Origin: Collinsella sp.
GTDB taxonomy: Bacteria; Actinomycetota; Coriobacteriia; Coriobacteriales; Coriobacteriaceae
DNA: 5,933 nucleotides
Direction: 5' to 3'
Assembly: GCA_022720335.1 (NCBI GenBank)
Contig: JAIHVJ010000175.1
Span: 1-5,933 of the forward strand
Shown: in pieces, positions 4,434 to 5,933 of the stretch
Numbering within the stretch: position 1 is the stretch's first letter
Layout of the letters: every line of letters begins with the position of its first letter
Made by a program: the position numbers and the translations under genes
Notes under the pieces: model-generated
The model's database searches: none
What the model saw: the letters and a program-made list of their open reading frames with translations, nothing else
Told to the model about the DNA's origin: nothing

Positions 4434-5891
4434 TTACGCAGCGAGGCGCTTGAGGACGTCGATGAGCAGCTCGTAGAAGCGCTCAGCAGAAGCGAGCTCC
4501 ATGCTCTCGTCCGGGGTGTGGACATCGGAGAGCGTCGGGCCCACGGCGATGGCGTCCAGACCGTGCAGGGCCTCGGCGAACAGGCCGCACTCAAGGCCGG
4601 CATGGATGGACTCGATGCGCAGCTCGGAGCCAAAGAGCTCGCGATAGCTCTCGACAAAGATGTCGCGGACCGGCGAATGCTCGGCATAGCTCCAGCCGGG
4701 ATACTCGAACTCAAACTTGGCGTCGAAGCCCAAGACATCGGCCAGCGTCTGCAGGCGGTCCTTGAACTCGTTCTGCAGCGAGGTGATCGAGGAGCGCGGG
4801 GACAGCATAATCTTGACCTGGTCGTCAGAGGTGGCAACCACGCCGATGTTGGAGGAAACCTCGACGGAGCCGTCGGTGGCGACGTTGCGGCGAATCACGC
4901 CGTTAGGGGCAAGACGCAGGGCGCGGATGAGGGCAAGCGCGGACTTCTGGTCCATGGCCTCGACCTCGGCGTCGTCGGCAATCTCGACGGTGCAGGTAAA
5001 GCCGGGGTCGAAGACCTCGAGCTCGGCGGTGACGTCGGCGATGATGCCCCTTGCGATCTCGGCCGCTGCCTCGGCGGCAGCGTGGTCGGCGTAAACCAGC
5101 TCGGCCTTGCACTCACGGTTGATGGCGTTGTCCTTAGTGCCGCCGTTAAAGCTGACGATGGCGGGCTCGCCGGCGACCATCAGGCGGTCGATGATGCGGG
5201 CCATGATGAGGTTGCCGTTGCCGCGCTCCAGGTGGATGTCGGCGCCGGAGTGACCACCCAGCAGGCCGGAGATCTCGAGCGTAAGGGTGCTGCCAGTCTT
5301 GTGCTCGCGCACGATCGGGCAGGTGTAGGTAACGACGACACCGCCGGCGCAGCTGACGGTGGCCACGCCCTCCTCCTCGGAATCGAGGTTGATCATGGTG
5401 CGGGCGCTAATCTGGGACTTGTCGAGCGTCTCGGCGCCAACCAGGCCAGTCTCCTCGTCGGTGGTGAACACGCACTCGAGGGCCGGATGAGCAATCGAAT
5501 CGTCGTTGAGCACGGTGAGCATCAGAGCGACGGCGATACCGTTGTCGGCGCCCAGCGTGGTGCCGTTAGCGGTGAGGACGCCGTCCTTGACGACCAGGTC
5601 GATACCGTCGGTCGCAAAGTCGTGCTCAACGGAACCCAACTTGTCGCAAACCATATCGATGTGGCCCTGCAGCATCACGGTCGGGGCATTCTCGGCGCCG
5701 GCAGATGCGGGCTTGCGAATGATGACGTTGTAGACCTCGTCCTGATACACGTCGAGGCCGCGCTCCTTGGCAAACGCAACCAGGAAATCGCTGATGCCCT
5801 TCTCGTTGCCAGACCCACGGGGGATCGCGCTGATCTCCTCAAAGAAATGGAACAGCTGGGCGGGCTCGTAGCCGGTAATCTTGTAGTCCAT
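4434..5891 (-). CDS. pepD: PepD, aminoacyl-histidine (cytosol non-specific) dipeptidase
   Basis: PepD is a cytoplasmic two-metal (Zn-type) M20 peptidase that splits dipeptides, including Xaa-His such as carnosine, so that peptide-derived amino acids can be used. The 485 residues match the family's usual length of about 485-490. Expected metal ligands and catalytic residues are present: GHIDM (H77, D79), LGADNG (D116), TDEETG (E146/E147), NLDSEEEG (D170) and DVHTPDE near the C-terminus (H458). LLGGHSGADI (210-219) lies in the lid/dimerisation domain inserted between the catalytic halves, with H214 conserved. I chose the ATG at 5891 because AAGGAGG lies just upstream; a TTG at 5909 would extend the protein by six residues but would place that RBS inside the coding region. 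The gene stands alone, convergent with hipA. The exact dipeptide preference cannot be read from sequence. Confidence 0.95.
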   Translation of the reverse strand: MDYKITGYEPAQLFHFFEEISAIPRGSGNEKGISDFLVAFAKERGLDVYQDEVYNVIIRKPASAGAENAPTVMLQGHIDMVCDKLGSVEHDFATDGIDLVVKDGVLTANGTTLGADNGIAVALMLTVLNDDSIAHPALECVFTTDEETGLVGAETLDKSQISARTMINLDSEEEGVATVSCAGGVVVTYTCPIVREHKTGSTLTLEISGLLGGHSGADIHLERGNGNLIMARIIDRLMVAGEPAIVSFNGGTKDNAINRECKAELVYADHAAAEAAAEIARGIIADVTAELEVFDPGFTCTVEIADDAEVEAMDQKSALALIRALRLAPNGVIRRNVATDGSVEVSSNIGVVATSDDQVKIMLSPRSSITSLQNEFKDRLQTLADVLGFDAKFEFEYPGWSYAEHSPVRDIFVESYRELFGSELRIESIHAGLECGLFAEALHGLDAIAVGPTLSDVHTPDESMELASAERFYELLIDVLKRLAA

Positions 5892-5895
5892 GGTG

Positions 5896-5902
5896 CCTCC
5901 TT
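5896..5902 (-). promoter_or_regulatory. pepD ribosome binding site
   Basis: AAGGAGG on the minus strand, 4 nt before the ATG at 5891, is a near-perfect anti-16S match and fixes the start. The remaining 31 bp to the window edge (5903-5933) are too short to assign a promoter. Confidence 0.85.
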
Positions 5903-5933
5903 GGCGCAACTGGTTAGACAGTAAGACATGCGA

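Noticed and set aside
4518..5924. Long 468-codon open frame on the plus strand opposite pepD
   Set aside because: Antisense shadow of a high-GC gene: the minus frame has all PepD motifs, while the plus product is a low-complexity Gly/Ala/Val/Asp-rich sequence with no recognisable domain.

Overview
The window reads as chromosomal DNA from a high-GC Gram-positive bacterium. Gene content (the DisA/IspD pair, an MntP manganese exporter, a clostridial/actinobacterial-style PepD) and codon use suggest a gut actinomycete of the Coriobacteriia, for example Collinsella. That placement is inference from protein flavour and composition; no 16S or other marker is present.

Layout. (1) Positions 1-1555, minus strand: a two-gene unit, disA (c-di-AMP synthase) followed by ispD (MEP isoprenoid pathway). 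The two overlap at a TAATG stop/start, and ispD runs off the left edge. (2) 1556-1776: a 221-bp divergent intergenic region holding several nested inverted repeats and repeated CTCAT/ATGAG words. (3) 1777-2361, plus strand: mntP, closed by an intrinsic terminator at 2398-2431. (4) 2407-2476: three TGCA-N6-TGCA operator-like sites spaced exactly 27 bp apart, the first lying inside the mntP terminator. (5) 2490-4306, plus strand: a hipB-hipA type II toxin-antitoxin module. hipA carries a 38-bp perfect tandem duplication (3892-3929 / 3930-3967) that shifts the frame and stops translation after 326 codons. Removing one copy restores an uninterrupted 434-residue HipA. The duplication also creates an ATGA stop/start overlap, so a 121-residue C-terminal fragment could be translated by coupling. 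(6) 4338-4378: a 14-bp perfect hairpin between the convergent hipA and pepD genes. (7) 4434-5891, minus strand: pepD, a complete M20-family dipeptidase with all expected metal ligands.

How they fit together. disA/ispD, mntP and pepD look like ordinary housekeeping genes. The hipBA module has its own operator array and terminators and appears to be an accessory insertion between mntP and pepD. The most notable feature is the broken, possibly reversibly broken, hipA next to an intact antitoxin and an apparently intact autoregulatory region. I found no tRNA, rRNA, CRISPR array, IS element or phage gene.
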